Shown here one piece after another: positions 55,979 through 64,000 of a stretch of 64,000 nt of DNA. This DNA comes from G965240465 sp965249525. GTDB lineage: Bacteria; SAR324; JACQKK01. The position numbers were made by a program, and so were the translations under genes. Location of the stretch: contig OZ252237.1 of the NCBI GenBank assembly GCA_965249525.1, forward strand, positions 62,001 through 126,000. Direction: 5' to 3'. The notes under the pieces were generated by a model, which saw only the letters and a program-made list of their open reading frames with translations, ran no database searches and was not told the origin of the DNA. How positions within the stretch are numbered: position 1 is the first letter of the stretch; each line of letters opens with the position of its first letter.

Positions 55979-57199
55979 GTGGCTGATGATAACAATGTTG
56001 AAACTGGATCACAGCATGCAACTGGTTTGCTAGAAGTAGCCCGCCGTAGTGTGATGTGGGTGACAGAACGTCCTCCATTGGTGATGGTTAGCGGTCGAGG
56101 TAGCTATCTTTGGGATGCCCAAGGCAAGCAGTACTTAGACTTTGTTCAGGGTTGGGCAGTGAATACCTTGGGACATTGTGCTCCAGAGTTGACCGCTGTT
56201 TTGCAACAACAAAGCGAGCAATTATGGAATTCCAGCGCAGCCTACTACAATGACTGTATGGTGCGTTGTGCTAAGCAAATCACCAGCATGGCGAAATTGG
56301 AACGGGTGTTTTTTGCCAACAGCGGTGCAGAAGCCAACGAAGGTGCTATCAAACTGGCGCGTCGCTATGGAGAAAAACATTTGCAGGGGGCTTATCAAAT
56401 CATCACCACCACCGCCAGTTTTCACGGACGTACCCTAGCTACTATGGCAGCTTCTGGTAAACCAGGCTGGGAAAATCTATTTTTGCCTCGTATGCCTGGA
56501 TTCGTGCAGGTGGAATTCGGCAATGCTCAGGCGGTAGAAAAAGCCATCAATTCCAAAACTTGTGCAGTGATGGTAGAACCCATCCAAGGCGAAGCAGGGG
56601 TGCGCGTTCCTCCGCCCAACTACCTTAAACAGCTAAGCCAGATCTGTGAGAAGCACAGAAAACTTCTCATCCTTGACGAAATCCAAACTGGTATTGGTAG
56701 ATTGGCTCATCCCTTTGCCTGCCAGCATTTCGGTGTAAAGCCTCATCTGCTTACCTTGGGGAAAGGTTTGGGAGGAGGTTTTCCTGTTGCTGCCTTGCTA
56801 GCCCAAGAAAACGTCTGCGTATTTGAAGCTGGAGATCAAGGCGGCACCTTTGGTGGGCAACCTCTGGCCATGGCTGTTGCTTCTACTGTACTCCATACCA
56901 TCCAGCAAGTATCATTTCTTCAGCACGTCCAACAAATGGGACAATATCTCCGACAGCTGTTGCAACAACTCGCTGCTAGCTTTGAGCTGCAAGAACTGCG
57001 CGGCATCGGACTGCTTCAAGCCCTCAATCTTCCCAAACCTCTCGGTGCTAAAATTGTTACCCAAGCCCTCCAAAACGGTCTGCTCATCAATAGCCCTCAG
57101 CCTAATTGTCTTCGCTTCATGCCCGCACTGAACATCCACAAAAAACAGCTTGATGAATTTGCTGAAAAACTCCATACCACTCTTCAACAAACCCTCTAG
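55979..57199 (+). CDS. argD: Acetylornithine/succinyldiaminopimelate-type aminotransferase
   Basis: This is a class-III PLP aminotransferase of 406 residues from a GTG start. Typical pieces: YLWDAQGKQYLDFVQGWAVNTLGH, FFANSGAEANEGAIKLAR, SFHGRTLATMAASG, EPIQGEAGVRVPP, LLILDEIQTGIGR, the PLP lysine in LTLGKGLGGGFPVAA, and GTFGGQPLAMAVA. The best fit is ArgD (arginine or lysine synthesis); related omega-aminotransferases cannot be excluded. It begins 37 bases after rodA. Confidence 0.87.
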   Translation: MADDNNVETGSQHATGLLEVARRSVMWVTERPPLVMVSGRGSYLWDAQGKQYLDFVQGWAVNTLGHCAPELTAVLQQQSEQLWNSSAAYYNDCMVRCAKQITSMAKLERVFFANSGAEANEGAIKLARRYGEKHLQGAYQIITTTASFHGRTLATMAASGKPGWENLFLPRMPGFVQVEFGNAQAVEKAINSKTCAVMVEPIQGEAGVRVPPPNYLKQLSQICEKHRKLLILDEIQTGIGRLAHPFACQHFGVKPHLLTLGKGLGGGFPVAALLAQENVCVFEAGDQGGTFGGQPLAMAVASTVLHTIQQVSFLQHVQQMGQYLRQLLQQLAASFELQELRGIGLLQALNLPKPLGAKIVTQALQNGLLINSPQPNCLRFMPALNIHKKQLDEFAEKLHTTLQQTL

Positions 57200-57270
57200 T
57201 TTTTTTGCACAATACAGCCTTTGCAGAGGTTTCTAAGGGAAGCTTTCCGCATGCACCAGAATCTCCATTC

Positions 57271-58206
57271 TTAAGGAGATACGGAGCGTTGAAAAACGCG
57301 TAATTTAGCACTGCGGGCGCGGGGATTGTGTTTGAGTTCTATGGGGTCTGCTTTTATAGCTTTGGGCGTGAGTATTTCACCGAAGGGTTGTTTTTTACAA
57401 ATGCACAGTGGCAAATCTGGCGGGCAGTTGCAGGGATGTGCCCATCGTCGCATGGCTTGTTTCACCAAGCGATCTTCCAGTGAATGAAAGGAAATCACTG
57501 CTAGACGACCTTTGGGGGACAATAGGATCGGTGCTTGTTGCAGTAATCTTGTCAATTCTTCCAATTCTTGATTGACATGTATTCTCAAGGCTTGAAAGAT
57601 GCGGGTAGCTGGGTGCCGGCCAGGATGATAAGCTCTTTTCGGCACCACTTCTTCTGCTAGCCGGGCTAATTGAACAGTAGTGGTCAATGGTATTCTTTTA
57701 GATACTTTGCTCACCGCTCGCGCCAACCGCCCGGCAAATCGTTCTTCTCCTAGCTGCGAGAATACCCGCTGTATTTCCTTTGGGGAAGATTTTGCTAGAA
57801 AGGCTGCAGCAGTATAGCCGCTGCGTGGATCCATTCGCATATCCAGCGGTCCTTCTCGATGAAAGGAAAATCCGCGCTCGGCTGCCTCTAGTTGGGCAGA
57901 AGACACTCCCAAATCTGCCAGTAAGTAATCCACTGAACCCACAGCCAAATAGCGAGAAAGTTGAGAAAACTGCAACTGCTTTAAATACACCCGTTCGCCA
58001 AAACCTTGCAATGCCTTTGCGGTTGCTGTTATCGCAGCAGCATCACGATCACAGCCCCACAGCTTTGCTTGTGGAAAGCTCTCCAACAAGGCTTTTGCAT
58101 GGCCACCGCCTCCCACGGTGGCATCCACCAGCAAATTTGTTTCAATCGGCGCATAGCTGCAAACCGCTTGTAGCAGCACTGCACGATGCCGATAAACTTT
58201 AGTCAT
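57271..58206 (-). CDS. rsmH: 16S rRNA (cytosine-1402-N4)-methyltransferase
   Basis: RsmH (MraW) methylates C1402 of 16S rRNA. It is 311 residues. Motifs: YRHRAVLLQAVCSYA, LLVDATVGGGGHAKALLE (SAM loop), LADLGVSSAQLEAAERGFSF, GPLDMRMDP, HPATRIFQALRIHVNQELEEL, and VISFHSLEDRLVKQ. It normally heads the dcw cluster with mraZ and ftsL; here it stands alone and converges with the argD-like gene. Confidence 0.97.
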   Translation of the reverse strand: MTKVYRHRAVLLQAVCSYAPIETNLLVDATVGGGGHAKALLESFPQAKLWGCDRDAAAITATAKALQGFGERVYLKQLQFSQLSRYLAVGSVDYLLADLGVSSAQLEAAERGFSFHREGPLDMRMDPRSGYTAAAFLAKSSPKEIQRVFSQLGEERFAGRLARAVSKVSKRIPLTTTVQLARLAEEVVPKRAYHPGRHPATRIFQALRIHVNQELEELTRLLQQAPILLSPKGRLAVISFHSLEDRLVKQAMRRWAHPCNCPPDLPLCICKKQPFGEILTPKAIKADPIELKHNPRARSAKLRVFQRSVSP

Positions 58207-58468
58207 AGAATCCTTTCTTCCTTCATGTTTTATCTGTACATAGTAAAATGATTAGAGGTTGTTAGTAACCACTCAGCTGACTTTCTTTTTATACAAATGG
58301 TATTTTCTTAAAAAGATGTTTTTTCTCCGAAACGACAGCTTCAGCGATGTGCTGTCGGCTAAAGCGGGTTGAGGGGCGATAGAATTGGTATAGCAATGTG
58401 TCATTTACAGCCACAACAGTTATAAAGCCGCATGCTATCCTTGCAATTACTTGAAGCTAGCCAACATC
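58207..58468. other. Divergent spacer between rsmH and a glycosyltransferase
   Basis: These 262 bases have no gene. A 7-bp inverted repeat CGACAGC/GCTGTCG (58333-58339 and 58351-58357, 11-base loop) lies mid-way. It has no flanking T run on either strand, so it is not a typical terminator. Confidence 0.4.
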
Positions 58469-59704
58469 ATGCCGTTGATTCCCTGCAGCTACTTAAAACC
58501 GTCTGATAGTACCAGCTACTCCAAGACTGCCTTGATGGCCTGTGCAGATCACTGGACCAGTGCGGCACGGGTGGGGAGTCACCATATTGCTACTGCTTTG
58601 CTGAATAAAGGTTGGCGGGTAGCGTTTGTATCGGATCCTATTTCGCCTTGGCACATATTGGGCAAAACCCACTACGCACTAAAAGAACGTTGGCAGTTGT
58701 TCTGTAGAGGAGGCCAATGGTATGGGGAACTGTTTGCTTGGTCACCTTTTGCCTTACTTCCTCCTCACAACTATCCCTTGCTGCGCAGTTCTTGGGTGCA
58801 TCGTCATTGGCAGCAACTTGCTTGGCCTCGTTGGGAAACCATTTTGCACCGTGCGGGATTTGGGCAAGTTGATTTGCTGTATCTAGATAGCTATTTGCAA
58901 AGCTTTCTGTTGCAGCGCATTCCGCATCAAGCCTCCGTGTTTCGTATTACCGATCCTGCAACGATGTTTAACAAAACTACCCCCGTTGCCCTGCAGCTAG
59001 AAAGCCAGCTTGCCCAACGCGTAGATCTCAGCATCTATGTCAACCCCTCCATGAAAGATTATGTCCAACAACTCCAACCCAAAAATAGCTGCTGTATCCC
59101 CAACGGAGTGAACTATCAACATTTTGCCCAGAACTCATCAGCTCCTCCGCCGGAATACCAACGGCTGCAAAAACCCATCGCTGTCTTTGCAGGAAGACTG
59201 ATGGAATTTGTAGATTTCCAATTGATTGAATACATTGCGCGAGAACTGCCTCAACTACAATTGGTGATCATCGCACCACCTCAACAAGCGGGTACCATGT
59301 TACCTCGTCTTCCCAATCTTCACCTCCTGGGACCTAAGCCACATGCTCAACTTCCAGCCTTTTTTCAACACGCCCAAATAGGACTCATCCCCTTTTGCAT
59401 ACCGAAATCCCAACAGCTAGACTGGACGCGATACATTGCGCCTCTCAAACTCTGGGAATACCTTGCTGCTGGACTACCTGTGGTCTCTACACCACTTCAA
59501 ATAGCTCAATCGGCACCCGTACAAGTGGCTCATACCCCGCAAGAATTCGTCCGAGTTATCCAGCATACCCTCCAACACCCACCACCTAAACAACTTCTCC
59601 AAAAAGCGGCAAAATCTATGGATTGGCAACATTCTCTTAAGCCTCTGCTGCAAGCTTTGGCATCTCGAGATATGTCTCAATCCCTTCATCGTCTTTCCAG
59701 TTAA
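58469..59704 (+). CDS. Glycosyltransferase (GT4-like)
   Basis: From ATG 58469 it is 411 residues (an in-frame TTG at 58451 adds six). Recognisable: the N-terminal Rossmann half with ATALLNKGWRVAFVSDP, NPSMKDYVQQLQPKNSCCIPNGVNYQHF (typical NGV/D sugar-transferase stretch), AVFAGRLMEF, then IGLIPFCIPKSQQLDWTRYIAPLKLWEYLAAGLPVVSTPL (KLWEYLAAGxPVV motif; text cut to its key part KLWEYLAAGLPVV). Acceptor and linkage are unknown. It is single and precedes rpoN by 187 bases. Confidence 0.85.
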   Translation: MPLIPCSYLKPSDSTSYSKTALMACADHWTSAARVGSHHIATALLNKGWRVAFVSDPISPWHILGKTHYALKERWQLFCRGGQWYGELFAWSPFALLPPHNYPLLRSSWVHRHWQQLAWPRWETILHRAGFGQVDLLYLDSYLQSFLLQRIPHQASVFRITDPATMFNKTTPVALQLESQLAQRVDLSIYVNPSMKDYVQQLQPKNSCCIPNGVNYQHFAQNSSAPPPEYQRLQKPIAVFAGRLMEFVDFQLIEYIARELPQLQLVIIAPPQQAGTMLPRLPNLHLLGPKPHAQLPAFFQHAQIGLIPFCIPKSQQLDWTRYIAPLKLWEYLAAGLPVVSTPLQIAQSAPVQVAHTPQEFVRVIQHTLQHPPPKQLLQKAAKSMDWQHSLKPLLQALASRDMSQSLHRLSS

Positions 59705-59891
59705 ACTTGATATCTTCTTGCTTTTTCTTGATAACCTGCGGATTCAGATAATAAAAAAACAAGAGGGAGCAAATAGCAAGAAGCGGGCCAATTCGTTTGC
59801 AATTTGGTGTACGGAGGTTTACAGTTCAATGTAAAGTGGGGACATTTTGTTTCGTCAATTGGTGTTCCAGGATGGAAGTAAGGCAGTAAAG

Positions 59892-61493
59892 ATGGTGCTG
59901 AATTTGAAACTTCAGCTGCGGCAAAATCAGCAGTTGATTATGACCCCACAATTGCAACAGGCGATTCGTTTGTTGCAGTTATCTCGGTTGGAGTTGGAAT
60001 CTTTGGTGAATCAGGCGTTGGTGGAGAATCCGGTGTTAGAGGAAGTTGAGGAGGGAAGTGATGATGCTAGCGGCGAGGTAGAATTGACAGTTGCAGATAG
60101 TGGAGGAGATTTAATAGAGAATGATCATCATGAAGAGATAGACAGGGATTGGCAGGAATATATAGAAAGTGGTTCTGGGGTGATTCCAGAGCGTTCATCG
60201 GGTAAGGAAAGGGACGATTCTCACTTGGAAGCGACTTTGTGTCAGACGGAGTCTTTGCAGGAGCATTTGTTATGGCAATTGAAAATGGTTTCGTGGAGCA
60301 AGGCAGAAAGGGCCTTGGGCAAGCAGTTGATTGGGAATTTAGATGAAGATGGATATTTGGTGCTCAGTTTGGGGGAGATATTGGAGAAAGATGCAAGTTT
60401 GCGTGGATTATTGGAGAAAGACTTGCAGAGTGATGAATTGGCTCTATCACGCGAAGGATTGAGTACAAAGTTATTTTGGGCAAAACATGAAGGGAATATG
60501 TCTGAGAGCAAGGGTCTTGGCAGTATTGAGGAAGAAATGGCTTTGGCGGCGGAGGCGGTGTTGTCTCAAGTGCAGCAATGGGATCCTGTGGGTTGTGGAG
60601 CAAGATATTTGCAGGAGTGTTTGGAGGTGCAGCTGCGGGTGATGGAGTTGGGAGATGGTTTGGCAATGCGTATTGTCCAGCAGGATTTAAAGTTACTGGA
60701 GCGTAGAGATTTAAAAAAAATCAATCGTCGCTACAAGGTGACTTTGGAAGAAGTTGTGAAAGCTTGGCAGTTGATTACTTCACTAGAGCCTAAACCTGGC
60801 AGGCCATTTGTTGAAAGTCGTGCACAGAACATTACTCCAGATGTGTATTTGTTTCATTCTATGGGCAATTCAGGTCATAGCGAGAATACCGTCGGTGACT
60901 ATCGCATTACGCTCAATGAAAGCGGTATTCCCAACTTACGCATTAGTGAGCATTACCGTTTGCTCTCGGAAAAAGCAGACAGCAGCAACGGCTCGTTGAC
61001 CCGGCAGTACATCCAAGAAAAAATCAAGGCAGGCCAATGGCTCATGCGCAGTATCGAGCAACGACAAAAGACCATCTTAAAAGTGGCGCGTAGTATCTTA
61101 AAGCATCAATACGATTTTTTTGAAAAAGGTGTTGACCAACTTAAACCCCTGGTATTGAAAGATGTGGCCGAAGACATTGGCGTGCATGAATCCACTGTGA
61201 GCCGTATTACTACCAACAAGTACATGCATACTCCCCAAGGACTGTTTGAGCTGAAGTACTTTTTCACCAGCGGGGTGGGGCAAGATCATGGGGAAGCGAT
61301 TTCCTCTAAAAAAATCAAAGATATGATCTTAAAATTGGTCAACAAAGAAAACCCTTTGCATCCTTATACTGATATTCAAATTGCCGACACCTTATATCAA
61401 GTGTCTGGAGTAAAAGTTGCCCGACGCACAGTAGCCAAGTATCGTGAAGCACTCAACATTTTGCCATCTAATCGCAGAAAGAAATTATTTTAA
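59892..61493 (+). CDS. rpoN: RNA polymerase sigma-54 factor
   Basis: RpoN directs transcription from -24/-12 promoters with AAA+ activators. From ATG 59892 it is 533 residues. Region I is Gln/Leu-rich (LQLRQNQQLIMTPQLQQAI), region II acidic (EEVEEGSDDASGEVE), then the core-binding domain (WDPVGCGARYLQECLEVQL), the helix-turn-helix (DVAEDIGVHESTVSRITTNKY) and the RpoN box ARRTVAKYRE near the C-terminus. No activator or hpf/ptsN is adjacent. Strong G-to-C composition change along the gene (row 60601: 26 G, 5 C). Confidence 0.97.
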   Translation: MVLNLKLQLRQNQQLIMTPQLQQAIRLLQLSRLELESLVNQALVENPVLEEVEEGSDDASGEVELTVADSGGDLIENDHHEEIDRDWQEYIESGSGVIPERSSGKERDDSHLEATLCQTESLQEHLLWQLKMVSWSKAERALGKQLIGNLDEDGYLVLSLGEILEKDASLRGLLEKDLQSDELALSREGLSTKLFWAKHEGNMSESKGLGSIEEEMALAAEAVLSQVQQWDPVGCGARYLQECLEVQLRVMELGDGLAMRIVQQDLKLLERRDLKKINRRYKVTLEEVVKAWQLITSLEPKPGRPFVESRAQNITPDVYLFHSMGNSGHSENTVGDYRITLNESGIPNLRISEHYRLLSEKADSSNGSLTRQYIQEKIKAGQWLMRSIEQRQKTILKVARSILKHQYDFFEKGVDQLKPLVLKDVAEDIGVHESTVSRITTNKYMHTPQGLFELKYFFTSGVGQDHGEAISSKKIKDMILKLVNKENPLHPYTDIQIADTLYQVSGVKVARRTVAKYREALNILPSNRRKKLF

Positions 61494-61523
61494 GGTGGAT
61501 TGGGGGAGTATGCGGGCATACGG

Positions 61524-62906
61524 ATGAAACAATACGATCTGATCATCATTGGATCTGGTCCAGCAGGTGAGAGGGCGGCTATTCAAGCAGCCAAGCTAGA
61601 GCGTTCCGTACTAGTGATAGAACAAGATGCTGCTCCAGGCGGTAGTTGCACACACCGAGGCACTATTCCTAGCAAAACCTTAAGGGAATCAGTGCAGTAC
61701 TTGCTGCACTTGCGAGAACGTTCACTCTATGGGGTGTCGGTTCATATGGACGAACCCCTCACCATCAATCGCCTCATGCATCGAAAAAATGCTGCGGTGG
61801 CTTCCTTGGTAGAAAGACTACAGCACAATATACAGCGTAATCATATTAATTATCTGCAAGGTCAAGCCAGATTTGAAGACCCCCATACCATCTCTGTTTT
61901 ATTGCCTGATGGTAATAAAGAATATTTCAAAAGCCACTACTTTCTTATTGCCACTGGCAGTCGTCCCTGGCGACCACCCTCATTGGATTTCAATCATCCG
62001 TGTATTTGCGATAGCGATACCATCTTGGAGTTGTCCCAAATCCCTAAAACGCTCACTATTTTTGGTGCTGGTGTCATTGGTTGTGAATACGCCACTATTT
62101 TTTCTCACTTGGATGTAAAGGTCAATCTTGTCAATCCTCGCCAGCTGCTCTTGGATTTCTTAGATTGGGAAATCTCTAACTCCTTGGCCTATCTGATGCG
62201 TGAATCCGGTGTCCGTTTGCGTTTCGGAGAAGAACTTCAGCAAGTTACTACCGATAAAGACCATGTGTACCTTCATACCCATACCCGTAAAGTCATCAAA
62301 AGTGACTGCTTGTTGATGGCCAACGGCAGAACGGGTAACACTGAGAATCTTGGCCTAGACCGTTTGAAGCTAAAGGTAAACCAACGACAACAGATACCTG
62401 TGAATGCTTGCTTTCAAACCCAAATTCCTCACATCTACGCTGCCGGAGATGTAATAGGGTTTCCTTCGCTCGCTGCTACCGCTATGGACCAAGGCCGGTT
62501 TGCTACGCTACACGCTTTTGAAGCTACTACAGAGCCTATCGATACCAGCCTCATGCCCACTGGTATCTATACTATTCCCGAAATATCTACTGTCGGTGCC
62601 ACCGAAAAAGAACTCTCTGAGAAGAATATTCCTTATGAGGTTGGTATAGCCAATTTCCGTGAAATCGCTAAGTGCCAAATTTCCGGACACACCACGGGCA
62701 AACTCAAACTTCTGTTTCATAATTCCTCTCACCAATTGCTGGGTGTTCATGCCATCGGAGACCATACCTCAGACCTGATTCACATCGGACAAGCCGTTAT
62801 GGCCTTCAAAGGGACTATTCATTACTTCCTTACTCATACCCTGAATTATCCCACTTTCAGCGAATGCTACCGCGTGGCTGCTTTCAATGGTCTTAACCGT
62901 CTCTAA
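61524..62906 (+). CDS. sthA: Soluble pyridine nucleotide transhydrogenase
   Basis: SthA is an FAD enzyme that moves hydride between NADPH and NAD+ in the cytoplasm. From ATG 61524 it is 460 residues. FAD loop DLIIIGSGPAGERAAIQAAK; active-site segment GGSCTHRGTIPSKTLRES with one Cys only (C-T-H-x-G-T), as expected for SthA, not for dithiol reductases; NAD loop TIFGAGVIGCEYATIF; FAD motif IYAAGDVIGFPSLA; C-terminal dimerisation domain ending SECYRVAAFNGLNRL. It follows rpoN by 30 bases. It balances NADPH against complex I substrate NADH. Confidence 0.95.
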   Translation: MKQYDLIIIGSGPAGERAAIQAAKLERSVLVIEQDAAPGGSCTHRGTIPSKTLRESVQYLLHLRERSLYGVSVHMDEPLTINRLMHRKNAAVASLVERLQHNIQRNHINYLQGQARFEDPHTISVLLPDGNKEYFKSHYFLIATGSRPWRPPSLDFNHPCICDSDTILELSQIPKTLTIFGAGVIGCEYATIFSHLDVKVNLVNPRQLLLDFLDWEISNSLAYLMRESGVRLRFGEELQQVTTDKDHVYLHTHTRKVIKSDCLLMANGRTGNTENLGLDRLKLKVNQRQQIPVNACFQTQIPHIYAAGDVIGFPSLAATAMDQGRFATLHAFEATTEPIDTSLMPTGIYTIPEISTVGATEKELSEKNIPYEVGIANFREIAKCQISGHTTGKLKLLFHNSSHQLLGVHAIGDHTSDLIHIGQAVMAFKGTIHYFLTHTLNYPTFSECYRVAAFNGLNRL

Positions 62907-62918
62907 TTCAGGCTTATC

Positions 62919-63629
62919 ATGACCATTGCTATTGGAGATATTCACGGCTGCCTCCAACCATTAAAACTCCTTATTGCTAAACTGCCACCCGATGAGCCTT
63001 TGGTCTTCTTGGGTGACTACATCGACCGCGGCAGCCACAGCCGTCAAGTCGTCTCTTTTCTTCAGCAAGTCGCACAAAAACGCACTTGCCAGTTTCTTAT
63101 GGGGAATCATGAACATATGATGCTTAACGCCTCACAAGAAACCTATGCTGCCAGCTGGCTACAAAATGGAGGCTTACAAACCCTCTATAGCTATCAAACC
63201 GATCCTCTCCAGTGGATCAGTTCTTCCAATAAACTCGCTTTCTTACAAGACCATCTTTCCTTCTTTCAGCAACTGAAACCTTTTTATGAAGACCAAGACG
63301 CCATCTATGTTCATGCTGGCATAGATCCGCACATTTCTTCTCTTCAACAACAAAAAATGGAAACGCTGCTGTGGATTAGAGAAGAGTTCTTTGAAAATCT
63401 TCACCTTTGGCAAGGCAAGACAATCATTTTCGGACATACACCCACCGAGCGTCTCGGTGCAGCCAAAGGCTCTCTCTGGAAACAGCCCAGTGCTATCGGT
63501 ATAGATACCGGCTGCGTTTTTGGAGGTGCTCTCACTGCTTTCCACACCAAAACGCATAAAATCTGGAGGAAAAGTGATACATCCATTATGGAAAGACATC
63601 TTGCTAAGCAGAAAAAATCCATTGAATAA
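62919..63629 (+). CDS. Metallophosphoesterase, Ser/Thr protein phosphatase-like
   Basis: It is 236 residues. The metal ligands of the calcineurin fold are all visible: AIGDIHGCL (D-x-H), FLGDYIDRG (GDxxDRG), MGNHEHMML (GNHE), VHAGIDP (His) and IFGHTPTERLGA (GH-x-P). PrpA/PrpB-type bacterial phosphatases and ApaH-like proteins share these motifs; the substrate cannot be told. It begins 12 bases after sthA. Confidence 0.88.
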   Translation: MTIAIGDIHGCLQPLKLLIAKLPPDEPLVFLGDYIDRGSHSRQVVSFLQQVAQKRTCQFLMGNHEHMMLNASQETYAASWLQNGGLQTLYSYQTDPLQWISSSNKLAFLQDHLSFFQQLKPFYEDQDAIYVHAGIDPHISSLQQQKMETLLWIREEFFENLHLWQGKTIIFGHTPTERLGAAKGSLWKQPSAIGIDTGCVFGGALTAFHTKTHKIWRKSDTSIMERHLAKQKKSIE

Positions 63630-63663
63630 CCCCCCCGGCGCAGTTAGAATTCCATCACTCAAT

Positions 63664-63737
63664 GGGCCCATAGCTCAGCTGGTTAGAGCAGCCGACTCAT
63701 AATCGGAAGGTCCCTGGTTCAATCCCAGGTGGGCCCA
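63664..63737 (+). tRNA. tRNA with CAT anticodon, probably tRNA-Ile2 or elongator Met
   Basis: The acceptor arm GGGCCCA pairs with TGGGCCC. D arm GCTC/GAGC, anticodon loop CTCATAA (anticodon CAT), T arm CCTGG-TTCAATC-CCAGG. It is 74 bases with discriminator A; the 3' bases after it read CTA, so CCA is not encoded. G1-C72 and the absence of three G-C pairs at the anticodon stem exclude initiator Met. The arm CCGACTCATAATCGG resembles tRNA-Ile(CAT), which needs TilS; Met cannot be excluded by eye. Confidence 0.93.
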
Positions 63738-63827
63738 CTACCTTACTTCAATGCAGTAAAAGCAAAGAAGAATATAGTTACAAAAAGAGCAAGATCCGCA
63801 ATTTCCCATATTTGGGAAAAACTCAAG

Positions 63828-64000
63828 TCATTTGGTTTGTTGAAGCTGTTGGGTGATGTTTTTTACCATGGAGCGAAACCAGAGGATGGAGTCAAGTTCT
63901 TGGGGGTCTTGTGAAGAGGTTTCTTTGTAAGCGAAGTGTGCAGCAATGCCGACTTCTGCCCAGCGGTGCATATAGTTGGTGCGGATTTGGATTTCTATTG
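63828..64000 (-). CDS. RelA/SpoT-family (p)ppGpp synthetase, 3' end only
   Basis: The minus strand from 64000 encodes IEIQIRTNYMHRWAEVGIAA then HFAYKE, the conserved end of the RelA/SpoT synthetase domain (usual form VEIQIRT..MH..AE.GVAAHW.YK). The frame stops at TGA (63828-63830) only about 31 residues later, after DSILWFRSMVKNITQQLQQ. Full-length RelA/SpoT proteins continue for more than 300 residues with TGS, helical and ACT domains. This protein therefore lacks them, either by nature or by truncation. The N-terminal part lies beyond the window. Confidence 0.82.
   Translation of the reverse strand, partial: IEIQIRTNYMHRWAEVGIAAHFAYKETSSQDPQELDSILWFRSMVKNITQQLQQTK

Noticed and set aside
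63802..63819. Inverted repeat TTTCCCA-TATT-TGGGAAA as terminator of the RelA/SpoT-family gene
   Set aside because: It lies close to the stop but has no T run after the stem on either strand.

Overview
The window comes from a Gram-negative, Proteobacteria-like bacterium. It carries an LptE outer-membrane lipoprotein, sigma-54, RodA, a complex I operon, a PP0621-type zinc protein and SthA. Base composition is moderate and coding is dense: genes sit in short operons, often with 4-base start/stop overlaps. I see no insertion sequence, prophage, rRNA or CRISPR array. I cannot assign a genus. TGA is a normal stop here (uvrA, proC and the RDD gene end in it), which matters for the main finding below.

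Layout. 1-13.9 kb: tandem-duplicated UvrA (5' end outside the window), AmtB ammonium channel, GlyA, then proA-glycosyltransferase-tgt and priA. 13.9-18.9 kb: acetoacetyl-CoA synthetase, an exported thioredoxin-like gene whose first active-site cysteine codon is TGA (candidate selenoprotein), Map with a SEC-C zinc motif, and pyrE coupled to a small gene that crosses an A9 run with a frame change. 19-25.9 kb: an unrecognised 376-residue protein, LptE, a three-gene minus-strand set (iolC-aldolase fusion, iolB, PLP/zinc enzyme of the D-serine dehydratase/D-threonine aldolase type) and a cysteine-rich lipoprotein beside an AT-rich spacer. 26.3-32.4 kb: polA, an RDD protein, an exported protein, rsmD, rpmA and rplU. 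32.5-37.1 kb: OmpR-type regulator, a degenerate histidine-kinase-like protein overlapping proC, a CPBP protease and thiE. 37.1-49.7 kb: nuoEFG and nuoJKLMN with no nuoH or nuoI between them, then rpe and tkt. 50-54.6 kb: a ribbon-helix-helix protein overlapping nadA, then nadC, an Smr protein, a PAC2 protein, a PP0621 protein and a DCC protein. 54.6-64 kb: rodA, an argD-like aminotransferase, rsmH, a glycosyltransferase, rpoN, sthA, a metallophosphatase, a CAT-anticodon tRNA, and the 3' end of a RelA/SpoT-family gene.

Together the genes cover DNA repair and replication restart, queuosine, proline, NAD and pyrimidine synthesis, respiration with NADH/NADPH balancing, the lower myo-inositol pathway, and envelope growth.

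Two signals stand out. First, the TGA at 16399-16401 lies exactly where the resolving motif W-T-x-x-Cys-x-x-Cys needs its first cysteine. It is followed by hairpins, one with a GGUC loop 26 nt downstream, as expected for a bacterial SECIS. Second, nearly every transcription unit on either strand starts G-rich/C-poor on its sense strand and ends C-rich/G-poor, resetting sharply at the next unit. This operon-scale strand-composition gradient is not explained by replication direction, and it predicts transcript boundaries.
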